Positions 37,427-45,672 of a stretch of 64,000 bases of DNA are shown here, piece by piece. Under the pieces are notes generated by a model. That model did no database searches. It had not been told where the DNA came from and was given only the letters and a program-made list of their open reading frames with translations. Source of the stretch: Acidimicrobiaceae bacterium. GTDB lineage: Bacteria > Actinomycetota > Acidimicrobiia > Acidimicrobiales > Poriferisodalaceae. Each line of letters begins with the position of its first letter. Position 1 is the first letter of the stretch. The stretch is taken from contig PBKA01000006.1 in assembly GCA_002721305.1 (NCBI GenBank), forward strand, positions 206,659-270,658. Reading direction: 5' to 3'. Position numbers and translations under genes: made by a program.

Positions 37427-38905
37427 GTGACTGAAGTCCGAGTGGATCAACGCGTACCCAACGTATTCTCGGTGTCTCCCTCAAATTCAGCCGGTCAGAA
37501 GGTACCCGACCTCTCCCTCCGCCCTTATCTAGCGTTGGCGACAGGGTCATTAGCGTTCGTCCTAGGAACAGTGAACGTCACTGTTTCTAATGTTGCATTC
37601 CCGGAAATTATCCGAGCCTTTCCTGGGGTGAGTAACGGTATGACTGGTTGGATCATCGCTGGGTACTCGCTCGCATTCGCCACAACCATGTTGGCTGGGG
37701 GTCGATTGGCTGACCGATACGGCCGCTTGACCGTCTTTCGGGTCGGACTGTTCGGACTACTGCTGGGTGCTTTAGGCGCGGGTCTCGCACCGTCGCCTTT
37801 GATCTTGGTACTTGCCCGGGCCCTACAGGGCATGTTCGGGGCGCTCACGGTTCCCTCGTCACTGGCACTGGTCCTTCCTCGATTTCCTCAGTCCAAACAG
37901 GCAAGCGTTATCGGTATTTGGGCCGCTGCGGGCATGGTCGCTTCCGGGCTCTCCCCCGGCTTTGCTGCATTAGTTCTAGAGATCAGTTCGTGGCGTTGGG
38001 TGTACTTGGTTCTGGTGCCCATCATTGCTTTGGGACTGCTAGGTGCGAAGTTCTTCCTCGAAGAAACCGCTGATCGCTCTGCCGATAGCCCCCTCGACCT
38101 GCTTGGTGTCCTCATGGGCAGCGCCTCGGTTTTCTTAGTCGTACTGGCAACCTTGCAGGGGCGAAGTTGGGGTTGGGCGTCCCCATACACGCTCGCCTGT
38201 TTCATTGGTGCGGCCATTCTGCTTCCCTTGTTTATTCTCCGATCATCAAAACATCCCGAACCCTTGTTTGATCCCGCCCTGTTCCGGATTCGCTCGTTCA
38301 CGATCTCCAACATTGCTGTCACCTTCGCCATGGTGGGGGCATTCACCAGTTGGTTTCTCTGGCCTCTGTTTCTCACCGAGGTTTGGGGGTACAGCAAAAC
38401 CAAGGTTGGGTTGGCGTTCACGCCTTCACCCGTTCTCTCGGCAGTTGTGGCCGTCCTCGGTGGCCGTTGGGCAGACAAACGCGGCTTTCGCGGAATCATG
38501 ACTCTGGCCGCGCTGATAGCTACGGCTGGCTTTTTTTGGCTGTACTTTTTCCTCACCGAAGAGACTCAATTCTGGTTCGCGTTCTTCCCGGCGTCGGTTC
38601 TATTCGGGTTCGGAATGGGCGTCCTGGCCAGTCAGCTAAACAGCGCGGCCCTCAGGGATATTCCAACTGACTCGACTGCAACCGCCAACGGTATTCATCA
38701 AAGCCTCAGGTACGCCATTGGAGGAATCGGCGCTGCGACGGCAATCACGGTACTGGACGGCACTCACGAGGTTTACCGATACAGCATCATGTGGTTTTTA
38801 CTGGGAATCCTCATGCTCCTAGTTGCGCCACTCATGTGGTTTCTGTACCCCCAACGACCATCTGCAGCACATGGGCACGGTGACAATGAGATAATTAGTC
38901 CATGA
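37427..38905 (+). CDS. MFS transporter, DHA2-like drug/metabolite exporter
   Basis: A membrane protein of about 492 residues with many hydrophobic helices, probably 14 by length and spacing. The MFS motif A is GGRLADRYGRL, and the helix-5-type motif region LARALQGMFGALTVPSSLALVLP fits DHA2 exporters. It presumably exports a toxic substrate or a product by proton antiport. The start is GTG 37427 on promoter evidence or ATG 37421, and translation upstream of that is unsupported. It overlaps the methyltransferase gene by four bases. Specificity is unknown. Confidence 0.88.
   Translation: MTEVRVDQRVPNVFSVSPSNSAGQKVPDLSLRPYLALATGSLAFVLGTVNVTVSNVAFPEIIRAFPGVSNGMTGWIIAGYSLAFATTMLAGGRLADRYGRLTVFRVGLFGLLLGALGAGLAPSPLILVLARALQGMFGALTVPSSLALVLPRFPQSKQASVIGIWAAAGMVASGLSPGFAALVLEISSWRWVYLVLVPIIALGLLGAKFFLEETADRSADSPLDLLGVLMGSASVFLVVLATLQGRSWGWASPYTLACFIGAAILLPLFILRSSKHPEPLFDPALFRIRSFTISNIAVTFAMVGAFTSWFLWPLFLTEVWGYSKTKVGLAFTPSPVLSAVVAVLGGRWADKRGFRGIMTLAALIATAGFFWLYFFLTEETQFWFAFFPASVLFGFGMGVLASQLNSAALRDIPTDSTATANGIHQSLRYAIGGIGAATAITVLDGTHEVYRYSIMWFLLGILMLLVAPLMWFLYPQRPSAAHGHGDNEIISP
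38890..38895 (+). promoter_or_regulatory. Candidate internal leaderless -10 box of the methyltransferase
   Basis: GATAAT, then six bases (TAGTCC), then ATG 38902. It lies inside the 3' end of the MFS gene. The box differs from TANNNT only in its first base. Confidence 0.35.
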
Positions 38906-39972
38906 CTGACACCGAGACTTCGTTCGACAAGGACAGAGCGCGGGCCTTCACCTCGAGAGTGCTCGGCATTCTCAACGACGGTGCCCTATCTCTCATGATG
39001 AGTATCGGCCACAAAACCGGGCTCTTTGATTCAATGGATGGCAGCGACCCGGCCTCCTCAACGGATATCGCGGCGAAGGCAGGGCTGGACGAACGTTACG
39101 TACGCGAATGGCTATATGCCTTGGCTTGCGGCGGGATCGTGGACTATGACTCCGACAATGAAACCTTTTGTCTGCCCCAGGAACACTCAGGTTTGCTTAC
39201 CAGACGTGCCGGGCCCCTTAACCTGACGGTACCCATGCAACAAATCTCGCTCTTAGGTGAGGTCGAAGACGATTTGGTGCAGGTCTTTAAGGAAGGCGGC
39301 GGACTCCCCTACGACAAATTCCCGCGATTCCAGGCCTTGATGTCGGAGTCCAGCGAACGTCGTTTCCAGAGCGGATTGGTTAACCAAGTCGTTCCCCTTT
39401 TGGAAATGAACGACGCCTTGGTCTCTGGCATCGATGTTGCTGATGTCGGATGTGGAAGCGGCCTAGCTAGTTACCTCCTAGGAAAAGAGTTCCCCAACAG
39501 CCGGTTTGTGGGATTCGACATGTCTTCTGACGGCATTGCGCATGCTTCAGAGGTAGCGGCCGACCTAGACAACGTCTCTTACGAGGTAGCGGACGCCGCT
39601 GCATTAAACCAAAGCGAACGTTTCGACCTCGTGACGACATTTGACGCCATTCACGATCAGGCACGCCCCAAAGACGCTCTGGCCGGAATATTCGCGATGC
39701 TCCGTCCCGGCGGCACCTATTTGTGCGTCGAGCCGAAAGCATCCAGTGTCTTAGAGGAGAACATGGAGGACCCTATGGCACCCTTCATGTACACCATCTC
39801 GACTATGCATTGCATGACGGTGTCGCTCGCATACGGCGGAGATGGCCTGGGCACCGCATGGGGGCATCAACTAGCAACTGAATACCTCACCGAAGCCGGG
39901 TTTACGGACATCAGAATCGAAGGTATCCGCGACGACCGAGGTAATAACTACTTCATCAGCAAAAAGACTTAG
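38902..39972 (+). CDS. SAM-dependent methyltransferase with N-terminal winged-helix-like domain
   Basis: A 356-residue protein resembling mycobacterial Rv2258c-type methyltransferases. Residues 1-100 form an O-methyltransferase-type dimerisation/winged-helix domain (AAKAGLDERYVREWLYALACGGIVDYD). The SAM site DVGCGSGLASYLLGKEFP and FDLVTTFDAIHDQARP follow. The substrate is probably a small molecule, perhaps the one handled by the MFS exporter, because the two genes overlap by four bases. The N-terminal domain is part of the enzyme fold and is not evidence of DNA binding. Confidence 0.88.
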   Translation: MTDTETSFDKDRARAFTSRVLGILNDGALSLMMSIGHKTGLFDSMDGSDPASSTDIAAKAGLDERYVREWLYALACGGIVDYDSDNETFCLPQEHSGLLTRRAGPLNLTVPMQQISLLGEVEDDLVQVFKEGGGLPYDKFPRFQALMSESSERRFQSGLVNQVVPLLEMNDALVSGIDVADVGCGSGLASYLLGKEFPNSRFVGFDMSSDGIAHASEVAADLDNVSYEVADAAALNQSERFDLVTTFDAIHDQARPKDALAGIFAMLRPGGTYLCVEPKASSVLEENMEDPMAPFMYTISTMHCMTVSLAYGGDGLGTAWGHQLATEYLTEAGFTDIRIEGIRDDRGNNYFISKKT

Positions 39973-39987
39973 CTTCTGCTCGAGTGC

Positions 39988-40509
39988 CTAGCTCTCGCCC
40001 TGGCGAACCAATTCTTCAAGCGAAACTCCGGCCTCAAACCGCTCCACAAGTTCATCAGCATCAAACAGAACTCCGATCGGGTTGTCGCGAAATACTGGCC
40101 CGTTCATGAATTCAATGCCCGCCTGAGGATCGTCAAAATTCTCAACCTGTAGCTCGATACGGTTTCCGTCAGGGTCCTTGTAGTACATGGATGTAGTCAT
40201 TCCGTGGTTTATCGTCCGCTCCGGCATTATTCCTTGATCCCTGAGACGAACATAATTCGTTAGGAGATCCCCTAAGGAGTCGTATGTGAACGCAACGTGG
40301 TCGACGCCGTTGACTTCGGGGTCTGGACCTTTATCAAACCCTCTGTCAAGAAACGCTACGCGATGGTGCTCTTCGTCGAATGTCGCGAAGGCAATCATCT
40401 TGTTCCGGTGAACAACTTGCGCGTCCAATACAGTGCAATACCATTCGGCGAGACGATCAATGTCATTCGTCCGCAACACGAAATGAGCAAGTTTTGCGGG
40501 CGAGGTCAC
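39988..40509 (-). CDS. VOC family extradiol-dioxygenase-like protein
   Basis: A 173-residue single-unit protein with the metal-ligand pattern of type I extradiol dioxygenases: His in LAHFVLRTND, His in GVDHVAFTYD and Glu in RIELQVENF. This resembles the catalytic half of catechol 2,3-dioxygenase-like proteins, so ring cleavage is possible. The start is GTG 40509, in a GTGA overlap with the ThrH stop and with AGGAG eight bases upstream; the listed ORF begins 15 codons inside thrH. Co-translation with ThrH is therefore likely, though no metabolic link is evident. Confidence 0.86.
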   Translation of the reverse strand: MTSPAKLAHFVLRTNDIDRLAEWYCTVLDAQVVHRNKMIAFATFDEEHHRVAFLDRGFDKGPDPEVNGVDHVAFTYDSLGDLLTNYVRLRDQGIMPERTINHGMTTSMYYKDPDGNRIELQVENFDDPQAGIEFMNGPVFRDNPIGVLFDADELVERFEAGVSLEELVRQGES

Positions 40510-41132
40510 AACTTCATCTCCTGGTCCTGTTGTTCGGGGATATTTTTTATCCAATCGCTAAGATCATGGTAGGCCTCAAGACAATGTAAGTTCGGATATT
40601 TTTCCGGGAGTCCTACCGGAGCCCGAAAGAGGCAGCTCGCGTCAGCTTGACTCAGCATGCCAATGTCATTGTGGGAATCACCGATCGCTGTCACGTGATA
40701 ACCCTGCCCCTGGTAGCTCGCAACTGCTTTCAGTTTCGCGTCCTCTACCCTCGGAACAAACTGGGTAATTCGATCATCCTCCAATTCCAACCGATGACAT
40801 AGGAGATGCGGGTAACCCAAGAGGTCCATGAAGTGGCCAGCAAATTGTTCGAAGGTGTCCGACAACACGACCACCTGGTGTTGCTTTCGTAACCGGTCAA
40901 GAAAGTCACGTGCCCCTTCAAGTAAGTCGAGCTCAGAAATCACCTCTTGTATGAGTCCTAACCCAATCCCATGTTCAGACAGGACCGAGATGCGATGACC
41001 CATCAGCTTGTGATAGTCGGGTTCGTCTCGGGTGGTGAGCCGAAGTTCAGGTAGCCCGGTGTGGGTAGCAACAGCTATCCAAATTTCGGGTGTGATCACC
41101 CCTTCCATATCTAACGCGATGATTCGTTGCAC
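40506..41132 (-). CDS. thrH: ThrH-type phosphoserine phosphatase / homoserine phosphotransferase
   Basis: A 208-residue HAD hydrolase that closely follows Pseudomonas ThrH (205 residues). Motif I ALDMEGVITPEIWIAVA carries the nucleophile Asp with the ThrH-specific EGV, motif II is VVLSDTFEQF, and motif IV is AIGDSHND. ThrH dephosphorylates phosphoserine and can pass the phosphate to homoserine. GTG 41132 aligns best with the family start; the GTG at 41150 is the alternative. A TACTAT box at 41165-41170 (minus direction) is a candidate -10. It is divergent from the desaturase. Confidence 0.9.
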   Translation of the reverse strand: MQRIIALDMEGVITPEIWIAVATHTGLPELRLTTRDEPDYHKLMGHRISVLSEHGIGLGLIQEVISELDLLEGARDFLDRLRKQHQVVVLSDTFEQFAGHFMDLLGYPHLLCHRLELEDDRITQFVPRVEDAKLKAVASYQGQGYHVTAIGDSHNDIGMLSQADASCLFRAPVGLPEKYPNLHCLEAYHDLSDWIKNIPEQQDQEMKL

Positions 41133-41164
41133 AATCAAACAGCCTTGCACCTATTCGGGGGGGA

Positions 41165-41170
41165 ATAGTA
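41165..41170 (-). promoter_or_regulatory. Candidate -10 box of thrH
   Basis: TACTAT in the minus direction, 14 bases before GTG 41150 and 32 before GTG 41132; an AAGG lies between the two GTGs. Confidence 0.3.
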
Positions 41171-41190
41171 AATCGAAACCCGGTAAGCAG

Positions 41191-41196
41191 TACCGT
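41191..41196 (+). promoter_or_regulatory. Leaderless -10 box of the desaturase
   Basis: TACCGT, then exactly six bases (ATCTAC), then ATG 41203, with no ribosome binding site. It supports a start 57 codons inside the listed ORF. Confidence 0.5.
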
Positions 41197-41202
41197 ATCT
41201 AC

Positions 41203-42189
41203 ATGGCTACTACCCCAAGCCACGATGAACTTGTCAATTCCATGACTGGTGGAATGGCCACACGTCAGTCACCTTTCAGCGGAACCGATCACTTTCGAGC
41301 CGACGGGCGGCCTACATCAGCGTTACGGGCAGAGCTTCGAGCTATTAACGATTTCCGAAACGCATGGACGTGTATCTCTTCAATCGCTCTGCCTGTTCTG
41401 CTTATCGCTGCGGCGCTATGGGTTGACCTCCTGTTCGTAACTTTGAGCATCATCTTTCTCATGGGTTTCGTTCAAAACCGAATGTTTATTCTCCACCACG
41501 AGGGTGCCCACCGCCTGTTGTTCTCAAACCGAAAAATCAACGACTTTGTGGGAATCACAATTTTTGGCTGGCTGTCCTTCGGGACCGGCACCCACGCCTA
41601 TCGCCGGGCGCACACACACCATCACCGTGACGAATTTGGACCCAAAGAACCAGATTTTTTGCTGTACGCCCTTTACCCGATAACTAGCTCCTCAATGCGT
41701 CGAAAACTCCGCCGGGATGCGACGGGAGTTTCCGGGTACCGAATCTTGCGTCCCAGGTTGACGGGTCTTTTCAACCGGCGCTTCTGGCTCAACAGCCTTC
41801 GTTTTTACATGGGACAACTGTTCATCTTTAGCCTCTTCTGGGCCGCCGGCAGTCCATTCGCTTACCTGTATCTGTGGCTGCTTCCGTTTATGACCGTCTA
41901 CCAAGTAGTGAACCGTCTAAGAGCGATCGCTGAACACGGCGGAATGACCCGATCGGCCGATAGACGACAGACAACCCACCACGTCCGTCAAGGCATGTTC
42001 GCTCGAATTTTTCTTGTGCCATTAGCCGTAGGACACCATCTCGCCCATCACGTGGACAGTGGCGTGCCGTTTCGCAATCTCCCTCGTTTAACTCGTTTAC
42101 TTGAGCAGGAGGGGTACATCACTGAGGACAGCAGCTGGCCCAATTACCGAACGCTCTGGCGGGCTCTTGCAGCTAAGGTCAACGTATGA
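41203..42189 (+). CDS. Fatty acid desaturase-like membrane di-iron protein
   Basis: A 328-residue membrane protein with the three histidine boxes of the desaturase/hydroxylase family: HHEGAH, HTHHH and HHLAHH, binding a di-iron centre. Hydrophobic segments flank the boxes (PVLLIAAALWVDLLFVTLSIIFLMGF and a pair near FYMGQLFIFSLFWAAG). It could desaturate or hydroxylate an acyl lipid, carotenoid or other hydrophobic substrate. Its stop overlaps the MetE-like start (ATGA). The upstream part of the ORF overlaps thrH on the other strand and is discarded. Confidence 0.88.
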   Translation: MATTPSHDELVNSMTGGMATRQSPFSGTDHFRADGRPTSALRAELRAINDFRNAWTCISSIALPVLLIAAALWVDLLFVTLSIIFLMGFVQNRMFILHHEGAHRLLFSNRKINDFVGITIFGWLSFGTGTHAYRRAHTHHHRDEFGPKEPDFLLYALYPITSSSMRRKLRRDATGVSGYRILRPRLTGLFNRRFWLNSLRFYMGQLFIFSLFWAAGSPFAYLYLWLLPFMTVYQVVNRLRAIAEHGGMTRSADRRQTTHHVRQGMFARIFLVPLAVGHHLAHHVDSGVPFRNLPRLTRLLEQEGYITEDSSWPNYRTLWRALAAKVNV

Positions 42190-43187
42190 CGCTCCGAACC
42201 ACTTGCGTCGGTTCTTGGCCCATTCCTTTTGGTTTACGACCTCAACTAAAGCGCTACTACGCAGGCGAGATGAGTGACTCTGACGCCGCCCCGCTGCTGT
42301 CGCAAGCGGCCCGCATTTCTATGGACGAAATGATCGCCTGCGGCGTCGATCAAATCATGGGTGGAGAGGTGTGGGGACCCGACTTTGTTCACCACGTGCC
42401 CCCTCGACTGAGTGGCCTTGAGACCATTCAAAAACGGGACACGTCGAAAGGTTACGAAGGGATCGGTCGGTACCGGATCGTCGATGACGTGTGCGCGCCC
42501 ACAGGGACAGGTCACGCACTGGGTTATCGAAGGGAAAGTGAGATCGAATCCCGACTCGATAAAGGCGCTGTGCCAAGTCCCCTCACAATGACTCTCGGAA
42601 TGGAAAAGGATCCAAGGTTGGGAGAGCAGCTCCCCAACTACGTGACAATTGTCAAAGACGAAGTCGACGATATGGTCAAAGCAGGCGCTCTTGAGGTCCA
42701 ACTCGACGCTCCATCTGAAGCCACTTCGCTAGTCAACGGAACATCATCGGCAGCCACGCTCTTCGAGACCTTGGTCGCCCCGCTTAGTGACGTTTCAGCC
42801 GTCACCCGTACCGTCCATTTCTGTCTGGGAGATATTTCGCGACGCCCAGGAACCGAGGTGCAAAATCTCTCCTCGTTAATGCCGCTTATCCAGATGCTCG
42901 ATGGATTTGTTGATCGAATACATATCGAATGCAGCCACGCGGGTCAATGGGCCGATCGTCACCTGTTGTCTGAAATTCCTGAGTCAATCGAGATCATTGC
43001 AGGCATCGCCGATGTCAAACAACTACCTGAATCCGTTGCAGTGTTGGCCGAAAGGATCGAACGACTACTTGAAATCGTTAATGAAGATCGCCTGCTCCTA
43101 TCGACATCTTGCGGATGCGGTCGGGTTCCTCATGACGAAGCGATCCGCCTGCTGAGAAACCTTGTGAAGGCTTCTCGTGGCGAATGA
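42186..43187 (+). CDS. MetE-like cobalamin-independent methyltransferase (C-terminal catalytic domain only)
   Basis: A 333-residue protein matching only the catalytic barrel of MetE. The zinc ligands are visible: His and Cys in VHFCLGD, Glu in IHIECSH and Cys in STSCGCGR. Short core-MetE proteins lack the N-terminal half and can use simpler methyl donors than triglutamyl methyl-THF. It starts in an ATGA overlap with the desaturase gene after AAGG, and its 3' end overlaps the PhyH gene by 11 bases. Its neighbours are not methionine genes, so it may move a methyl or alkyl-thiol group in a catabolic route. Confidence 0.86.
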   Translation: MTLRTTCVGSWPIPFGLRPQLKRYYAGEMSDSDAAPLLSQAARISMDEMIACGVDQIMGGEVWGPDFVHHVPPRLSGLETIQKRDTSKGYEGIGRYRIVDDVCAPTGTGHALGYRRESEIESRLDKGAVPSPLTMTLGMEKDPRLGEQLPNYVTIVKDEVDDMVKAGALEVQLDAPSEATSLVNGTSSAATLFETLVAPLSDVSAVTRTVHFCLGDISRRPGTEVQNLSSLMPLIQMLDGFVDRIHIECSHAGQWADRHLLSEIPESIEIIAGIADVKQLPESVAVLAERIERLLEIVNEDRLLLSTSCGCGRVPHDEAIRLLRNLVKASRGE

Positions 43188-44202
43188 TCCGTTGACCTTG
43201 GGAGCCCGTTACGGATGGGTCGGCCACGATCCTCACTCACACGAGTTACAACAGCAACGCCTGCGTTTAAGCGAGAACAACGGCATCAAGGGCCTCGAAA
43301 TTTTGGACCCTGACCGAATCGAAGACGCAAAGAGAATCTTTTATCGAGATGGATTCGTTGTGGTCAGGAACGCTCTCACCGAAGAGCAACTCACCACTAT
43401 AAGAAACGGATGTGCTCGCGTGGTCTCTGAAATCATGGAGCTGGACACCACCCGTCAAGGCAACCGCGGCTCTCACAGATACAGCTTCGGATCAGCAAGC
43501 ACCACCGGTCATCAAGTTCACCAACCTGAGTGGGCGATGCTGATCGATCTCCCCACGGTGACCCCCATTCTTGAAGCAATCTTCGAATCGCCGGACTACA
43601 TATGTCGCGGCGGAGGTGGCGACTTCTGTCTACCAGGTGCAGTCGAATACCAACCGCTCCATAGTGATGTAGCGGACCGACGCGAGAAGACTGATCACAT
43701 CGCTGCAGCGGATAGTGACGGATCAAAGTTCTCTGGGTCGTTTTGGGACCCCCGCGGAGTGATGACTCTCAGAGACCTACCCTGCCCGTATGTCTGTTGC
43801 AACTTCTTGATGACCGACTTCAATGCTCTCAATGGGCCCATCCGACAAATACCCGGGACTCAGAATTCACGAGCACCAATCCCCGATTTAAGTGACGAGC
43901 CATCATGGATGAAACACAGCACTGTGTGTCCGGCACCTGCAGGTAGTGCTCTCATCCGCGACCCAAGAACGTGGCATGGCGGGACGCCCAACCTCTCCAA
44001 TGAACTACGTGCCATACCCAATATCGAGTACTACGCCCCGTGGTTTCATGAACCAATGGCTCGCTCTATGCCTCGCCCCCTCTATGAATCACTTTCGGAA
44101 CACGCTCAGCAAATTTGTCGTTACATCGTGTCCGATGAAGAACTCGTCGGGACCGTTCGCCATGATCTAGGCGGAACCCCAAAACTGCTTCGGACCGAAT
44201 AG
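43177..44202 (+). CDS. Phytanoyl-CoA dioxygenase (PhyH) family protein
   Basis: A 341-residue Fe(II)/2-oxoglutarate-dependent oxygenase. The facial triad appears as LHSDVADRR (His-x-Asp) and DPRTWHGGTPN (distal His), with the 2-oxoglutarate Arg in ELRAIPN shortly after. The N terminus contains FYRDGFVVVRNALTEEQL, the usual PhyH opening. It hydroxylates or demethylates a small molecule or CoA ester. GTG 43177 follows AAGG and overlaps the MetE-like gene by 11 bases, so the two are co-translated; an oxidative dealkylation step coupled to methyl transfer is a possible combination. Confidence 0.88.
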   Translation: MANDPLTLGARYGWVGHDPHSHELQQQRLRLSENNGIKGLEILDPDRIEDAKRIFYRDGFVVVRNALTEEQLTTIRNGCARVVSEIMELDTTRQGNRGSHRYSFGSASTTGHQVHQPEWAMLIDLPTVTPILEAIFESPDYICRGGGGDFCLPGAVEYQPLHSDVADRREKTDHIAAADSDGSKFSGSFWDPRGVMTLRDLPCPYVCCNFLMTDFNALNGPIRQIPGTQNSRAPIPDLSDEPSWMKHSTVCPAPAGSALIRDPRTWHGGTPNLSNELRAIPNIEYYAPWFHEPMARSMPRPLYESLSEHAQQICRYIVSDEELVGTVRHDLGGTPKLLRTE

Positions 44203-44226
44203 AAAAAGTTGCGCTCAGGAGAAGAT

Positions 44227-45039
44227 GTGCCTACATATCACGATCTAGATAGCAAAGTTACGCTCGTAACCGGCGCTGGAAGCGGAATCGGTCAAGCAAT
44301 AGCGATCAGGTTTGCTGAGCATGGAGCTCAGGTTGCTGTTAATGACGTTGACCCCGATCTGGCATCTGCCACCGTCGAGCGAATCGTTGATTTGGGCGGA
44401 TCTGCGCTTGCCGTTCCCGGAGATGTCTCAAACAGCGCTGAGGTCAACGAAATGTTCACCGCAGTCGAATCAGAGATAGGTACCGTCCAAGTCCTGATCA
44501 ACAACGCTGGTCTTGTTGGCCCTATGCTTCACTTTTTCGAAGCCGACGAGGCTTGGTGGCGGAAGATTATTGACGTCAACCTGACCGGCCACTTTCTATG
44601 CGCCCATAGAGCCGCTCGCCCCATGGCCCACGCCGGTTCTGGGGTCATCATCAACATGTCCTCTGGGGGCGCCACCCGCGCTCATCGTGCCTTCACCGCC
44701 TATGACGCCACCAAAGGCGGCATTGAGGCCTTCACACGAGCTCTCGCCCTTGACCTCGCTCCCTACGGCATCAGAGTCAATGCCCTCATGCCCGGTTCCA
44801 TCGATACAAGCGGTCTTGATGCTGCGCAACGATCGCTCAGAGGCGAGAACATCCCTATGGGGCGCATCGGGGAACCTGCCGACATGACTGGCCCTGCTTT
44901 GTTCCTAGCATCAGAGGAATCAGGGTACGTAACTGGCGACGTGATCAAAGTCGACGGTGGCATGTTGGCGCAACAAAGATCAGCAACCGTTGACATCAAA
45001 CCGCCAAGCGACTTTCCCGACTTGGAAGATTTAACCTGA
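44227..45039 (+). CDS. SDR family oxidoreductase
   Basis: A 270-residue classical short-chain dehydrogenase. It shows TGAGSGIGQA, INNAG, a catalytic Ser in INMSSGG, YDATKGG with the Tyr and Lys, and RVNALMPGSI. GTG 44227 follows AGGAG six bases upstream; the listed TTG start has no ribosome binding site. It is the last gene of the desaturase/MetE-like/PhyH run, 24 bases after the PhyH stop. It presumably oxidises a hydroxyl introduced by the oxygenases. It overlaps the convergent GNAT gene by nine bases. Confidence 0.91.
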   Translation: MPTYHDLDSKVTLVTGAGSGIGQAIAIRFAEHGAQVAVNDVDPDLASATVERIVDLGGSALAVPGDVSNSAEVNEMFTAVESEIGTVQVLINNAGLVGPMLHFFEADEAWWRKIIDVNLTGHFLCAHRAARPMAHAGSGVIINMSSGGATRAHRAFTAYDATKGGIEAFTRALALDLAPYGIRVNALMPGSIDTSGLDAAQRSLRGENIPMGRIGEPADMTGPALFLASEESGYVTGDVIKVDGGMLAQQRSATVDIKPPSDFPDLEDLT

Positions 45040-45645
45040 CCTAACCCCTTCGCGCCACATGCCCCACATTGTTGGACCATTCGGCAAAGCAATTTCGTGG
45101 ATCACCTCAAAACCAAGGCGCTCATAAAGAGGAACGTTTCGTGAACTTGAACTCTCCAGATAGCAAGGATGCCCACCCCCATCAGCGAGATCCAGCGTGT
45201 GACGGATAATCGCCCCACCGTGACCTTGTCCAGCGAGGGACGGTTCAACTCCCACGGTATTGAGATAAAAGTGCAACTCTTCGGGATGGCTGCTGCCAAT
45301 CATCGACAGGCCTTCCGCTAGTTCCGATGTACGGTCAGGGTTCGCTCCCAACACCAGATACCAGAGTTGGTTGAACCTTCCCCCTTCATGGAGATCGCGG
45401 CCCGGTGGACACCAAATAGTCCCCGCAATGATCTCATCACTAACTAGCGAAACCCAGCTGGCGTCCATCGCCAGGGCGCTCTCAACTTCAACACGCATCC
45501 AAGCCTGAACAAATTTCAGTCGATACGCCGGTTCGGGAAAAAGCCACGACATGAACGGGTCTTCATCAAAGGCACGCGCCAGCACAAGACTCAACTCCCG
45601 CACATCTCCAAAGCCAGCCCGCCGAATGTCGAAGTGTCCAGCCAT
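45031..45645 (-). CDS. GNAT family N-acetyltransferase
   Basis: A 204-residue acetyltransferase. The family's N-terminal strand is FDIRRAGFGDVRELSLVLARAF, the acetyl-CoA loop motif is seen as GVEPSLAGQGHGGAIIRHTLD, and CYLESSSSRNVPLYERLGFEV gives the C-terminal motif B. It acetylates an unknown amine. It lies 27 bases downstream of the alpha/beta-hydrolase gene on the same strand, with AAAGG upstream, and so is probably in its operon. Confidence 0.9.
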   Translation of the reverse strand: MAGHFDIRRAGFGDVRELSLVLARAFDEDPFMSWLFPEPAYRLKFVQAWMRVEVESALAMDASWVSLVSDEIIAGTIWCPPGRDLHEGGRFNQLWYLVLGANPDRTSELAEGLSMIGSSHPEELHFYLNTVGVEPSLAGQGHGGAIIRHTLDLADGGGHPCYLESSSSRNVPLYERLGFEVIHEIALPNGPTMWGMWREGVRSG

Positions 45646-45672
45646 TGAGTTACCTTTCGTTAATACCTATAA

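Noticed and set aside
37888-38556. 222-residue minus-strand ORF inside the MFS gene
   Set aside because: It is a basic, low-complexity shadow antisense to a clear transporter gene.
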